A stretch of 64,000 bases of DNA from Clostridia bacterium (GTDB lineage: Bacteria > Bacillota > Clostridia > Christensenellales > Aristaeellaceae), in assembly GCA_017476605.1 (NCBI GenBank), contig JAFUZM010000042.1, forward strand, positions 1 to 64,000. The letters are read 5' to 3'. This document shows positions 1 to 8,210 of this stretch, in pieces (positions within the stretch are counted from its first letter, which is position 1; the number at the start of each line of letters is the position of its first letter). Position numbers and translations under genes: made by a program. A model generated the notes under the pieces. It was not told where the DNA came from, made no database searches, and saw only the letters and a program-made list of their open reading frames with translations.

Positions 1-111
1 ATACTCTCTCTAAAATGTCGCAAAGAGAGTAATCACTGGGATGAAGTGGTAGAGTTGATCCGACAGGATTACATTCGCCGGCGGGCGAGTAAAACATCAT
101 CAAAAGAGTAA
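1..111 (+). CDS. C-terminal tail of an unidentified protein (5' end outside window)
   Basis: Frame 1 is open from the first base to a TAA at 109-111 and encodes 36 residues ending in a basic, helix-like stretch with the motif ELIRQDYIRRR. Coding character is supported by the uninterrupted frame and the charged, non-repetitive composition. The piece is too short to name a family. It lies 38 bases ahead of a putative leader ORF and the first membrane glycosyltransferase-like gene, on the same strand, so it may be the preceding gene of the same surface-polysaccharide locus. Confidence 0.5.
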   Translation: MLSLKCRKESNHWDEVVELIRQDYIRRRASKTSSKE

Positions 112-149
112 GGACTTTTTGCTATATCCCCCCGCAAGGTGTATCTTTT

Positions 150-179
150 ATGAATAAAAGCGCTCGCCGTCAACGCTGA
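150..179 (+). other. Nine-codon upstream ORF in frame with and abutting gene A
   Basis: ATG at 150 follows AAGGTG with 8 bases of spacing and opens nine codons ending in TGA at 177-179. The next codon is the ATG of gene A, in the same frame. Either this is a leader peptide or the TGA is a nonsense mutation that removed the original N-terminus of gene A. The short basic peptide resembles the positively charged starts of the paralogues. Confidence 0.35.
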
Positions 180-1772
180 ATGCATAAAACTGCACGTTTG
201 TCAATTTTTTTACCCCCAAAAATGTTACATACCCGTATTTTTCTGATTCTCTTTCTCAATAAGCATATAGATATGCTGCTAGATGCTGATGATGGAAGTG
301 AGATGATGCTCGCAGAGCTACTGTCAAAGAGTGGAGAAGGAATTTTAGCAAAAGAATGGTACTATTCGACGGAACTGAGAGTACTCAATACACAACTGCT
401 TAGGGCTCCACTTTTCCATTTTTCTAACAATTGGCATACTATCCGGATAATTGGCAATTGTTTGATGTATATTATTATGATGCTTTCATTGTATCTTTTT
501 TGCAGAGAAAACAGTATAGCTGTTTATTATCCAATATTATGTTCTATTTTACTTATCCCGTTTTCCAATGATCATTTTTGGTTTGTATTGAAAGGAATAT
601 ATTATACTCCCTACATCGTTATATCTTTTGTTATGATTGCTTTAACAATTATATTTGGGAAAGCGGAATCAAAAGGAATAAAGAAGGTAGCCATATTGGT
701 GGTTGCAATGATTCTCTCCTTTTTCTCAGGATTAGGGGGCGCGCGTCAACTGTTCGTATATTATATCCCGATGGCGCTTGCCGTTTTGTGTCTTTGCTGG
801 ACAAAGCATAGGGTTGGAGATCAGGAGAGACAATATCTGATATTTACATTTGCAACCTGTTTTGTAGCTGTAGTCGGATACTATATTAACCATCACTTTT
901 TAAAACAGAACTATCCCTATGAAGATAGAGAACTGATTCATTATACAAGAATATGGGCTGAGACAGTATTTAAAGTTGTTAATGGGTGGCTGGTAGGTTT
1001 TGGTTATCGGCAGGGAGAAAGCATTTTCTCGTTTGCTACAATAAAAAACATCTTAAGCGTAAGCATTTTTCTTTTGGCAGGCTATAGTATATACCTTATC
1101 TTTCGCAATAGAGAGAAGTATTCTGCTGGAATCATTCTCACGGTTTTCTTTTTTTCTTTGGGGATGTTTTTTTCTCTTGCTTTCTATTCCTGCACTGATT
1201 CGCCATATGAAACACGTTATTGTTATCCTATAGCAATATTTGTCTTACCAATTATCTTTATGGGGATTGGTAAGTGTACGGACATTCATTGGATAGGGAA
1301 AAAAGGCATAACAATAGGACTGCTGATAGTTTTGATGTTCATATGTGGTGCTGATAATTACAGAGAAATTGCAGAAACAGCGGAAAACAGTGAAAACATA
1401 GAGAGAAGTAAGATATCAGAATATTTGGTGAAAAATGGATATACAGATGGATATGCTTCTTTCTGGAATGGAAATGTATTTACAGAATTATCAAACGGTC
1501 AGATTGAAGTGTGGGTTTTAGGCACGGCATATGGCTTAGATGATAAAGATGACTTAAATTCTGTATTTTCTTGGCTTCAGTATAAATCGCATTCAACAAG
1601 TCATCCTGAAGGGAAGATATTTGTCATATTAACGGTTGACGAAAGTGAGAGAGTAACGTTTTTCAAGGCACTTCCGATAGACAATGTCATTTACAGGAGT
1701 AATAATTATTTGGTTTATGGCTTTGAGACATATGAAGAACTATATGAAAAGTGTACTTCTGCAGGAGTTTGA
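180..1772 (+). CDS. Polytopic membrane protein, putative GT-C glycosyltransferase, dispersed family member A
   Basis: A 530-residue protein with about ten to twelve hydrophobic segments and a soluble C-terminal part. It belongs to a family with five members in this window (also at 2669, 10721, 48688 and 50373). Shared marks are an acidic DAD motif near residue 35 followed by a WYYSTE motif, both just after the first membrane segment where GT-C enzymes carry their catalytic acid; a GGAR motif near residue 191; a GYRQ motif near 274; and YASFWNGN followed by TELSNG near 424. No Pfam name is recognised. Transfer of a polyprenyl-linked sugar outside the membrane is inferred from architecture only. 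The start is uncertain: an in-frame ATG at 150 with a better ribosome site (AAGGTG at 136-141) is cut by a TGA directly before the ATG at 180. Confidence 0.7.
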   Translation: MHKTARLSIFLPPKMLHTRIFLILFLNKHIDMLLDADDGSEMMLAELLSKSGEGILAKEWYYSTELRVLNTQLLRAPLFHFSNNWHTIRIIGNCLMYIIMMLSLYLFCRENSIAVYYPILCSILLIPFSNDHFWFVLKGIYYTPYIVISFVMIALTIIFGKAESKGIKKVAILVVAMILSFFSGLGGARQLFVYYIPMALAVLCLCWTKHRVGDQERQYLIFTFATCFVAVVGYYINHHFLKQNYPYEDRELIHYTRIWAETVFKVVNGWLVGFGYRQGESIFSFATIKNILSVSIFLLAGYSIYLIFRNREKYSAGIILTVFFFSLGMFFSLAFYSCTDSPYETRYCYPIAIFVLPIIFMGIGKCTDIHWIGKKGITIGLLIVLMFICGADNYREIAETAENSENIERSKISEYLVKNGYTDGYASFWNGNVFTELSNGQIEVWVLGTAYGLDDKDDLNSVFSWLQYKSHSTSHPEGKIFVILTVDESERVTFFKALPIDNVIYRSNNYLVYGFETYEELYEKCTSAGV

Positions 1773-1824
1773 AACTTAACAGTGTGAATCAGGATGAACA
1801 ATATTCGTGTAGTCTCATAAAGTT

Positions 1825-2444
1825 TTGAAGGTAACTGGTAGTCCCAAAGTGCATTTTGAAGGGTTTTTACGGTTTAGCAGCGATCAACTTACTTCAACAC
1901 CAGAAGCATCAATGAATGAAGCTTTCCTAATTATTTTTACTATGTGTTTGGGCTACACATACATGAAACTGTTTTACGTAAATCTGAAGCATTGCTTCCA
2001 ATTCTCAAAGACGGGGAAAAGGATGCGTGTGCAAAAATCAAAGCATTTTCCAAGAAACTGATTCTCACAGACGCTCAAATCATAGCAAAGCATGCGGTTG
2101 CAGAAGCTAGTCAAAGTCCAGGGAAAAGTAGTTGTCTGCTAGAGTGAAATCTCAGGAGGGGCTGCTGAAGATCACAGTAATGAATCACAGGAACAATCGC
2201 AACCTAAGCGACGTGGGCGGCCATTGGGCTTGAAGAACAAGACAACCCCGGAGTGTGAGGCGCAGGAGTTCAAATCTCCTAAACCGATTCCTTCCAAAAG
2301 GGGCGTGGAAGGCTGCTTGGGTCAAAGAATAAATCAAAACATCAAGTTGCAGGCAAGGTTGAAACCTCAAAAAAAGGCAGGCCACTTGGATCGAAAGACA
2401 AAATAAAGCGAAAGAAGAGATCAGATGCTAAAAAAGAGGCCTAG
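1825..2444 (+). pseudogene. Decayed transposase remnant with three AT-hook-like repeats
   Basis: No intact gene occupies 1773-2668. Three plus-strand frames in succession carry pieces of one protein. A helical, Lys-rich piece lies at 1944-2147. A second frame from about 2143 carries KRRGRPLGLKNKTTPE. After a one-base shift near 2296-2301 (run CCAAAAGGGG) a third frame carries two further copies, GRGRLLGSKNK and KKGRPLGSKDK, ending at TAG 2442-2444. GRPKGSKNK-type motifs are common at the C-terminus of DDE transposases, which suggests an IS remnant. I saw no terminal inverted repeats or target duplication, and the IS family is not assignable. The stretch 2445-2668 holds nothing I recognise beyond the start region of the next gene. 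Confidence 0.45.
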
Positions 2445-2668
2445 ATAAACGGTTGAAAAAATAGTTAAAAATTGCAAAAATGGGGAGAATAAGCGTTTGT
2501 CTTGAAATGACACATATGGTAATCCGGGAGAGGTGCTTAGATAAATACTTTGAGCGTGTTTATGGTTAACATTGTATCTGGAATTCAAGATTAACGTATA
2601 AATGTATGTGTGATGAGGAATATTAGTAGTGGCATTCTCAATAGAATAGAGTGTGATGAGGTTTGTAT

Positions 2669-4258
2669 ATGAGGAAGGTATCATTATCTGTCTACTGTTT
2701 ACGTATAATTCTGGCATTTATTTTAGCTTTGAATGTTTTGGTTAATTGGTATATTTCTGGAAATCTTTTTGATGCTGACACTTCTTCAAATTTAGTATTA
2801 GCTCAGCATTTATCGAAACAGGGAGGTATTCTTTCACGAGACTGGATTTATCCAACGGAGCTTGGAGTGATTGGGACTCAACTCGTTAACTCAATTTTGT
2901 TTCGACTCATATCGTCATATCGTATAGTGCGATTTGTCGGAAGTATAATACATGAGTGTATTCTTTTACTATCTTTTTTCTTTTTATGTTCTTCGGCACA
3001 TATTAAGGAAAGAAGCATGCTGAAAGGTGCGATTATACTGATGCTACCTGTCAGTGTTGCCTGGGGAAGAATTGTTCTTTATCATAACTACTATGTGCCA
3101 CATATTACTGTTGAGTTTCTGATTGTTGGTCTGTTTTTAAGGACGATGGAAAAAGAAAAAGGAAATAAGCGAACATTTGTTATCCTTATTTTACTGTCAA
3201 TAATTGCTGGATTAAGTGGAATTCGCCAATTGATGATTACATTCATTCCGGTTTTTTTCTGCTATCTATCTTATATTTTAATTAAGGATTCAAAACAGGA
3301 TGAACCGACACTTGTGACAGATAAAGGAATTTTGGGGGGGTATTTTATTGCTTTAGGAATGTGTCTTCTTGGCATTATATGCAATTACGAATTGACGAGA
3401 CTCTTTACTTTTAATAGTTATTTAGGGGCAGGACTACGGATTCAGTCGTCAACATCGTGGCCAAGTGTCATTTATGCAGTTTTTCATCTATTCGGATATC
3501 GAACTGAAGTCAGCTTAATTTCTCTGGCAGGTATTCTTTCGGTATTGGGAATTGGATGCGGTATATATTTTATCATTGATTCTGTTTATTATCTCATTCA
3601 TATGAATTTTGAAACAGGGTGGATGCTGCGTCTTCTGTTTCTTTTTTCTTTCCTGACGTTAACTTTTATCCTTATATTTGCTTATGATACTTATTACTTT
3701 TTACTCTATTATATTTTTCCTTATTCATTTATTCCTGTGCTTATAGCGGAAAAATCGGAATATGAACCTGTAACATTGCCTTTTCTTCACACAAGAGTCC
3801 TTGTTCCATTTATTGTCTTTTTGTCGTTAGTTGGAAATGGCGTGTTCAATACTGCTTGGTTTGCCGATTTACCCGTGCAAGACCAAACATACGATGGATT
3901 AAATTATTACAACAGGCGGATTGTTAGCGAACTATCAGGTGCTGTGTCATTTCTCGAGGAGCGACAGTATAAGTGGGGATGTTCACCATATTGGTCATCC
4001 AATATTGTTACAGAAATGACAAATGGAGCGATCTGTGTTACACCACTGGAGCCATGGTCTTCATCAAAACCCCATTATTATCCTTGGCTGACATTCTTAT
4101 CATATCAAGATATAGAAGCAAGTCCTGCATTTCTTTTGTTGTCAAATGAAAAATCTTCGATGGAACTTTTTTCCGGAGAGATTGTATATTCTGATGATTA
4201 TTACACGATTGTGGAATATGGAACATCTAAGGAACTTTGGAATCTGATCCAGCAATAA
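2669..4258 (+). CDS. Polytopic membrane protein, putative GT-C glycosyltransferase, dispersed family member B
   Basis: A 529-residue paralogue of the gene at 180. The ATG at 2669 is preferred over the TTG at 2663 because GATGAGG at 2654-2660 lies 8 bases ahead of it. The shared motifs are DADTSS near residue 35, WIYPTE near 60, GIRQ near 185, GYRTE near 276 and SPYWSSN followed by TEMTNG near 439. The conserved Glu of the family's SE pair is Asn here (SSN), the main deviation from the other four copies. It is separated from its neighbour A by transposase debris, consistent with an old tandem or recombination site. Function as a GT-C enzyme is inferred from topology and the acidic first-loop motif. 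No database family is claimed. Confidence 0.7.
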   Translation: MRKVSLSVYCLRIILAFILALNVLVNWYISGNLFDADTSSNLVLAQHLSKQGGILSRDWIYPTELGVIGTQLVNSILFRLISSYRIVRFVGSIIHECILLLSFFFLCSSAHIKERSMLKGAIILMLPVSVAWGRIVLYHNYYVPHITVEFLIVGLFLRTMEKEKGNKRTFVILILLSIIAGLSGIRQLMITFIPVFFCYLSYILIKDSKQDEPTLVTDKGILGGYFIALGMCLLGIICNYELTRLFTFNSYLGAGLRIQSSTSWPSVIYAVFHLFGYRTEVSLISLAGILSVLGIGCGIYFIIDSVYYLIHMNFETGWMLRLLFLFSFLTLTFILIFAYDTYYFLLYYIFPYSFIPVLIAEKSEYEPVTLPFLHTRVLVPFIVFLSLVGNGVFNTAWFADLPVQDQTYDGLNYYNRRIVSELSGAVSFLEERQYKWGCSPYWSSNIVTEMTNGAICVTPLEPWSSSKPHYYPWLTFLSYQDIEASPAFLLLSNEKSSMELFSGEIVYSDDYYTIVEYGTSKELWNLIQQ

Positions 4259-4383
4259 TTGACAGTAAAAGGGAAAGACACTCAATAGTTGTCTTCGCAC
4301 TCATCCAATAATTTTAGGTTTAAATCAAAGTTCCAAGTCATGGTTCCAAGCTTAGAATTTCCGGAATCTGTGTTAGTATAAAG

Positions 4384-5493
4384 TTACTCGGCGATTCTGA
4401 TGTAACATCCAGCCCTATTAGAACTATCTGTTGTTTTCCCAATATTTTCTGGATGGTAGTCTACGATTTTGATCAAACATTTAGGATTATGTTGCTTCAA
4501 TGTTTCCAATGCTTCTACATCCTTTTGACTTAACAAGAAAACACTTTGAACAGGAATAGGCATGCAGACATGAGTAAAGTCTGGTGCTAAACCACATGCT
4601 ACCTGAATTACCATGCGTACATAGTCATAACCTGTGGAATAGCGAACAAGATCAGTGCCAATACAATCACCGCCCATACGTCCGCCAATTTCAATAAATT
4701 TGATGGTTTGATCTGGGGCAATTTTCAATTCTGTATGAGAAGCACTATTTTCGATTCCTAAGGTATCCAGTGCATGATAGACCATCTTTTGTATTTTGGC
4801 GGATGTTCTACTATCTATAGGCGCAGGTTCTCGATGCCCTGTCTCGATAAAACGAGGAGCGCCTGTTGTATACTTAAGGGTAATTGCAAGCATGTGATGT
4901 TCTCCATGGAAGGAAATACATTCTACACTGTATTCTTGTCCTTCCGCAAATTCTTCAATCAAAGCTTTCTTTTCAAAACTCACTGCAATTGCATTAGAAA
5001 CTGCTGCGGACAGATCTGTCCCATTATCTACTTTATAGATTCCTCTACTACCACTGCGATCAGTAGGCTTGACAATTACCGGATAGTCTAATGTCAAAGA
5101 TGATAGATTTGTGTTGTTATCGACTAAGATACTTTTAGGACTGGGATCTCCGTTCCTTTCAAATGCTTCACGCATAAGATGCTTATTGGTACTGAGTATA
5201 GTGGCTTTTGGAGTGTTACAAGGCAATCCGAGCCGATTAGCAACATAGTTGACAGTAATAGTAGCTAAATCAGAGGCAATGCTACAAATTCCGCAGATGT
5301 CGATCTCGCGACACTTATCGAGGATGGCTTCTTTTTCTACGATACTGATTGGATAAAAATGATTTGCAGCAGTCTCACCCACATCGTTTGCTGCCCAGGC
5401 AAATACATGGGTAATATACCCCATTTCTTTTGCCTTTTCGATTAGTGGCAGTTGCAGGTAACTTGCGCCAATGATTGCCAAGTTGTTACTCAT
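4384..5493 (-). CDS. ATP-grasp domain ligase
   Basis: A protein of about 369 residues with an N-terminal Rossmann-like pre-grasp domain (AIIGASYLQ near residue 5), an ATP-grasp core with PVIVKPTDRSGSRGI near 135 as the nucleotide loop, and a metal-binding FIEIGGRMGGD near 275. This is the carbamoyl-phosphate-synthase/biotin-carboxylase-type ATP-grasp that forms C-N bonds to activated carboxylates. It is the last gene of a six-gene operon and overlaps the GT2 gene. AGGAG lies only 2 bases from the ATG at 5502 but 11 bases from the ATG at 5493, so 5493 is preferred, with modest certainty. Beside an amino-sugar aminotransferase, a plausible job is acylating the sugar amine with an amino acid or other acid. 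That role is inference and the substrate is unknown. Confidence 0.8.
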   Translation of the reverse strand: MSNNLAIIGASYLQLPLIEKAKEMGYITHVFAWAANDVGETAANHFYPISIVEKEAILDKCREIDICGICSIASDLATITVNYVANRLGLPCNTPKATILSTNKHLMREAFERNGDPSPKSILVDNNTNLSSLTLDYPVIVKPTDRSGSRGIYKVDNGTDLSAAVSNAIAVSFEKKALIEEFAEGQEYSVECISFHGEHHMLAITLKYTTGAPRFIETGHREPAPIDSRTSAKIQKMVYHALDTLGIENSASHTELKIAPDQTIKFIEIGGRMGGDCIGTDLVRYSTGYDYVRMVIQVACGLAPDFTHVCMPIPVQSVFLLSQKDVEALETLKQHNPKCLIKIVDYHPENIGKTTDSSNRAGCYIRIAE

Positions 5494-6424
5494 AGGATTC
5501 ATTTCTCCTGTCGTTTAGAACTGTTCGGACTATATATAGCGGCCGGTGTTTTACCTCCATAAAGATATTGCCCACATAAATTCCGACAATTCCGATCGCC
5601 ATGATTGACAAACCTCCCATCAGTGAAATCATGGAGATTATACTTGAATATCCCATGGAGATATGCATGGTAAAGTAACGAAACATTGTAATAATGACAA
5701 ATAGGAACGATATTAGTGAAATCACCATTCCTATGAGTACTGTAATTCTCAACAACTTATCGGATTGAGAGGTGAGCAATTCCAAAGCCATGTGTACCCG
5801 TTTTCTGAAATTATATCCGGTCTGGCCTGAAAAACGTTTATTATGATCAACGTTTAATGTTGTCCATCGAAATCCCATCCATAACAGATACATAATGAAC
5901 CCCCGATGAAGTTCCCTCATATGGCAGTAATTGTCAATAACTTTACGGCTACTAATACTGAAGTTGCACATAGCGGGATCGTATTTAACGTCAGTAGCGA
6001 ATGAATATACCGAATAAAACAGGTTTGATACAAACACTTTTAATCTTGAATCCTGTCGATGCGCTCGTCTAGCTATAACGAAGTCATAGCCTTCTATTGC
6101 TTTGTTGTATAGATTTATGATCTCCTCAGGTCTATCTTGTAGATCGCAATCCATAACCACAACCCAATTTCCAGTGGAATAATCCAATCCGGCTAATGTT
6201 GCCTTCAACTGCCCGAAATTTCGGGACATTTCAATACCCACTACATGGGGATCCTTTTTACACAGTTGTTCAATGACTTCCCAAGATTTCTGTGGACAGT
6301 TATCATTGACAAGTATGATTTCGTACTCGCAGGTAAGCTTATGAACCGACTCTGTCAATCTACGATATAATTCTGGCAGCGCTTCCCGACAACCGTAAAC
6401 AGGTATGACAACAGAGATATCCAA
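5486..6424 (-). CDS. Family 2 glycosyltransferase, DPM1/ArnC/GtrB type
   Basis: A 312-residue GT-A fold enzyme. It opens with the typical DISVVIPVY strand, has the NDNCPQ nucleotide loop near residue 40 and the metal-binding VVVMDCDLQD near 88. Two hydrophobic segments at about 225-285 form the C-terminal membrane hairpin. This layout is that of ArnC, GtrB and dolichol-phosphate mannose synthase, which move a sugar from a nucleotide donor to polyprenyl phosphate on the cytoplasmic face. It sits directly downstream of two SMR-like genes that resemble the ArnE/ArnF flippase pair, and upstream of an ATP-grasp gene. The donor is probably the dTDP-amino sugar made by the upstream aminotransferase (inference). 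Confidence 0.88.
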   Translation of the reverse strand: MDISVVIPVYGCREALPELYRRLTESVHKLTCEYEIILVNDNCPQKSWEVIEQLCKKDPHVVGIEMSRNFGQLKATLAGLDYSTGNWVVVMDCDLQDRPEEIINLYNKAIEGYDFVIARRAHRQDSRLKVFVSNLFYSVYSFATDVKYDPAMCNFSISSRKVIDNYCHMRELHRGFIMYLLWMGFRWTTLNVDHNKRFSGQTGYNFRKRVHMALELLTSQSDKLLRITVLIGMVISLISFLFVIITMFRYFTMHISMGYSSIISMISLMGGLSIMAIGIVGIYVGNIFMEVKHRPLYIVRTVLNDRRNESYE

Positions 6425-6464
6425 CTGAGACTCTCCCTCCTCTTTCCTCAGTATCCCAACAGCA

Positions 6465-6800
6465 TTAGATATAAAATATTATTACGCCCAAAAGAATCAA
6501 GATATATCCAAGAAGTTTTCGTTGACTGATCCGTTCGTCAAAGAATAGGTAGCTCAAGATCATTACAAGTATAAATCCAAGGGACTCAATGATGGGACCG
6601 TTCTTATAATCAAGGCCACGATAGGCAGCAATAATTAACAGAGTGGATACGATCATCATGGTGTATCCAAGAATGACAAAGGGATTTAGGTATTCCGTGA
6701 TAAATGAATCGTAATGTTGCTTTGTGCTCTTTTTAAGTAAAATTTGTGAAAATGAGGAGATAATTACGGCAGAAATCATTAAAATATAGTATTTATTCAT
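6465..6800 (-). CDS. Small four-helix membrane protein of the EamA/SMR superfamily (ArnE/ArnF-like), second subunit
   Basis: A protein of about 111 residues, almost entirely four membrane helices. It has the SMR/EamA signature of an early Gln-Ile-Leu-Leu-Lys stretch (FSQILLKKST near residue 20), a central AYRGLDYKNGP loop and a SYLFFDERIS segment before the last helix. The length fits SMR proteins, which run about 105-120 residues. It overlaps the end of the preceding SMR gene by 8 bases, so the two are translationally linked and probably form a heterodimer. The ATG at 6800 is chosen over 6812 because it gives the usual SMR length. By analogy with ArnE/ArnF the pair could flip an undecaprenyl-phosphate-linked sugar. 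That role rests on position beside a DPM1-type GT2. Confidence 0.75.
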   Translation of the reverse strand: MNKYYILMISAVIISSFSQILLKKSTKQHYDSFITEYLNPFVILGYTMMIVSTLLIIAAYRGLDYKNGPIIESLGFILVMILSYLFFDERISQRKLLGYILILLGVIIFYI

Positions 6801-7164
6801 GTGCTTCACCATTTACGATCATCGTACCTATAATAACAAAGACTACACCAACAATATTCTTCAAAGTAACTGTTTCATGAAACAGGAGTACAGCCCAAGC
6901 CATTGACCACAGCAGTGCAACTGATCGATTGGCGTATGTTACAGAGAGATCATATTTTTTAATAATCTGCTGCCATAAAATTGCATAGACTCCTAGGATT
7001 ATGATTTCTATGCCATAGCAAAGAATAAATTCAAATGTGAAAAAGTCATATTGAGAAGCGAATTTTCCTGCTACTCCGGATAGCGTGTAAATAATAACAC
7101 TTGCCTGTATAAACACAATATCCATAATGCTTGCTTTTTTTCTCAGTTTTTTTATCATCTTCAC
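6793..7164 (-). CDS. Small four-helix membrane protein of the EamA/SMR superfamily (ArnE/ArnF-like), first subunit
   Basis: A protein of about 123 residues with four predicted membrane helices after a basic N-terminal tail. It keeps the EamA/SMR layout, including YDLSVTYANRSVALLWS in the middle and LLFHETVTLKN before the final helix (compare SYLFFDERIS in its partner). It follows the SDR gene by 7 bases and overlaps the next SMR gene. The start is probably GTG at 7164, whose GAGGG site lies within the end of the SDR gene; ATG at 7158 is the alternative. Together with its neighbour it resembles two-gene flippases such as ArnE/ArnF. A plain drug or cation exporter is the other possibility, but the operon context argues for lipid-linked sugar transport. 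Confidence 0.72.
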   Translation of the reverse strand: MKMIKKLRKKASIMDIVFIQASVIIYTLSGVAGKFASQYDFFTFEFILCYGIEIIILGVYAILWQQIIKKYDLSVTYANRSVALLWSMAWAVLLFHETVTLKNIVGVVFVIIGTMIVNGEAHE

Positions 7165-7171
7165 AAATATT

Positions 7172-8194
7172 TCAACCCTCGTCTTTTCTGCGAGCTTGCA
7201 TCATAACATCCCAACGTCCGCTGTCCAGCTCCATCTTATAATCCTTCATCATTTCAAAATAAGATGTATACTGTGGAGTAAAGCCAAAATCGTTCCTCGC
7301 TTTTTCCATATCAAACAGGAAAGATGGTGTATTGTTCGGTTTATCCGGGCAATAGACAATCCGACTTCTTTTTTCTGGGTTTCCAAAGACTTCTATGACA
7401 GCTTTTGCTTGTTCTTCTAAATTGAGTTCTGTTCCAGATGTCATATTGTAGAGACCGCAAGCTTTATCGCTTTCAATCGCAAGCAAAAAGGCATAGGCTA
7501 CATCTTTCACGTAAATGATATCCCGAGTGATATGTGGATCACCCCATATTTCGATATCATCACCATTCTGTGCTTTTTCAATAAACGTTTGAATACCGGA
7601 TTTATAGATTTTTCCATTGACGTAGATGGTTCCATGAGGACCTACACCATAAACCGGGGGGAAGCGGAAGCAGGAACATTGCATGCTGTGCTGCTGATTA
7701 TAATATTCCATTATGTCATTGATTGCATTCTTGGAAATCACATATACTGCATGGTCGCCTGTGAAGCGGAAATTTCTTGGTTCAGTCTCTTTGATGGCAT
7801 ATCCTTTTCGCCAAGCACCAGCCACATCAGAATAGGTGCAACAGTTGATAACTTTTCGGATGTCATTCTTACGACAATACTCAAGGACATTGATAGCGCC
7901 AATCACATTGACTTCAAAGTAGTCAGCTGCATTTTCATCTTTGTTTAGGTCAACCTTGGCATTAGCGGGAAGCAATCCTGCTAAAAGGATTACACCTTCT
8001 ACATCACTAGTAGGCAGATTGTTAAAGTCTTCCTTGTTTGTGATATCCAGATGCAAAAATGTTGCGCCCATTGCCCTCAGTTTTTCACCTAATCTTTCAT
8101 TTCTTCCGGTTGCGAGGACCTTTTTTCCTGCGATGAGCAGCCTTTCTACAGTATACATTCCCACAAATCCGGTGGCACCAATAACAATAATCAT
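7172..8194 (-). CDS. NAD-dependent epimerase/dehydratase (extended SDR), nucleotide-sugar type
   Basis: A 340-residue extended short-chain dehydrogenase/reductase. The dinucleotide loop GATGFVGMY lies at residues 6-14 and a YVISK active site (YxxxK) near 150. A downstream VYGVGPHG loop and an IWGDPHITRDIIYVKD segment are typical of sugar-nucleotide epimerases and dehydratases. The ATG at 8194 is chosen because AGGAGAGG precedes it by 5 bases; the longer reading to 8245 has no ribosome site and would overlap the aminotransferase. It sits between a WecE-like aminotransferase and the SMR pair, so it probably modifies the same dTDP-sugar, for example by 4-epimerisation or keto-reduction. The exact reaction cannot be read from the sequence. 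Confidence 0.82.
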   Translation of the reverse strand: MIIVIGATGFVGMYTVERLLIAGKKVLATGRNERLGEKLRAMGATFLHLDITNKEDFNNLPTSDVEGVILLAGLLPANAKVDLNKDENAADYFEVNVIGAINVLEYCRKNDIRKVINCCTYSDVAGAWRKGYAIKETEPRNFRFTGDHAVYVISKNAINDIMEYYNQQHSMQCSCFRFPPVYGVGPHGTIYVNGKIYKSGIQTFIEKAQNGDDIEIWGDPHITRDIIYVKDVAYAFLLAIESDKACGLYNMTSGTELNLEEQAKAVIEVFGNPEKRSRIVYCPDKPNNTPSFLFDMEKARNDFGFTPQYTSYFEMMKDYKMELDSGRWDVMMQARRKDEG

Positions 8195-8210
8195 AATGAC
8201 CTCTCCTGTT

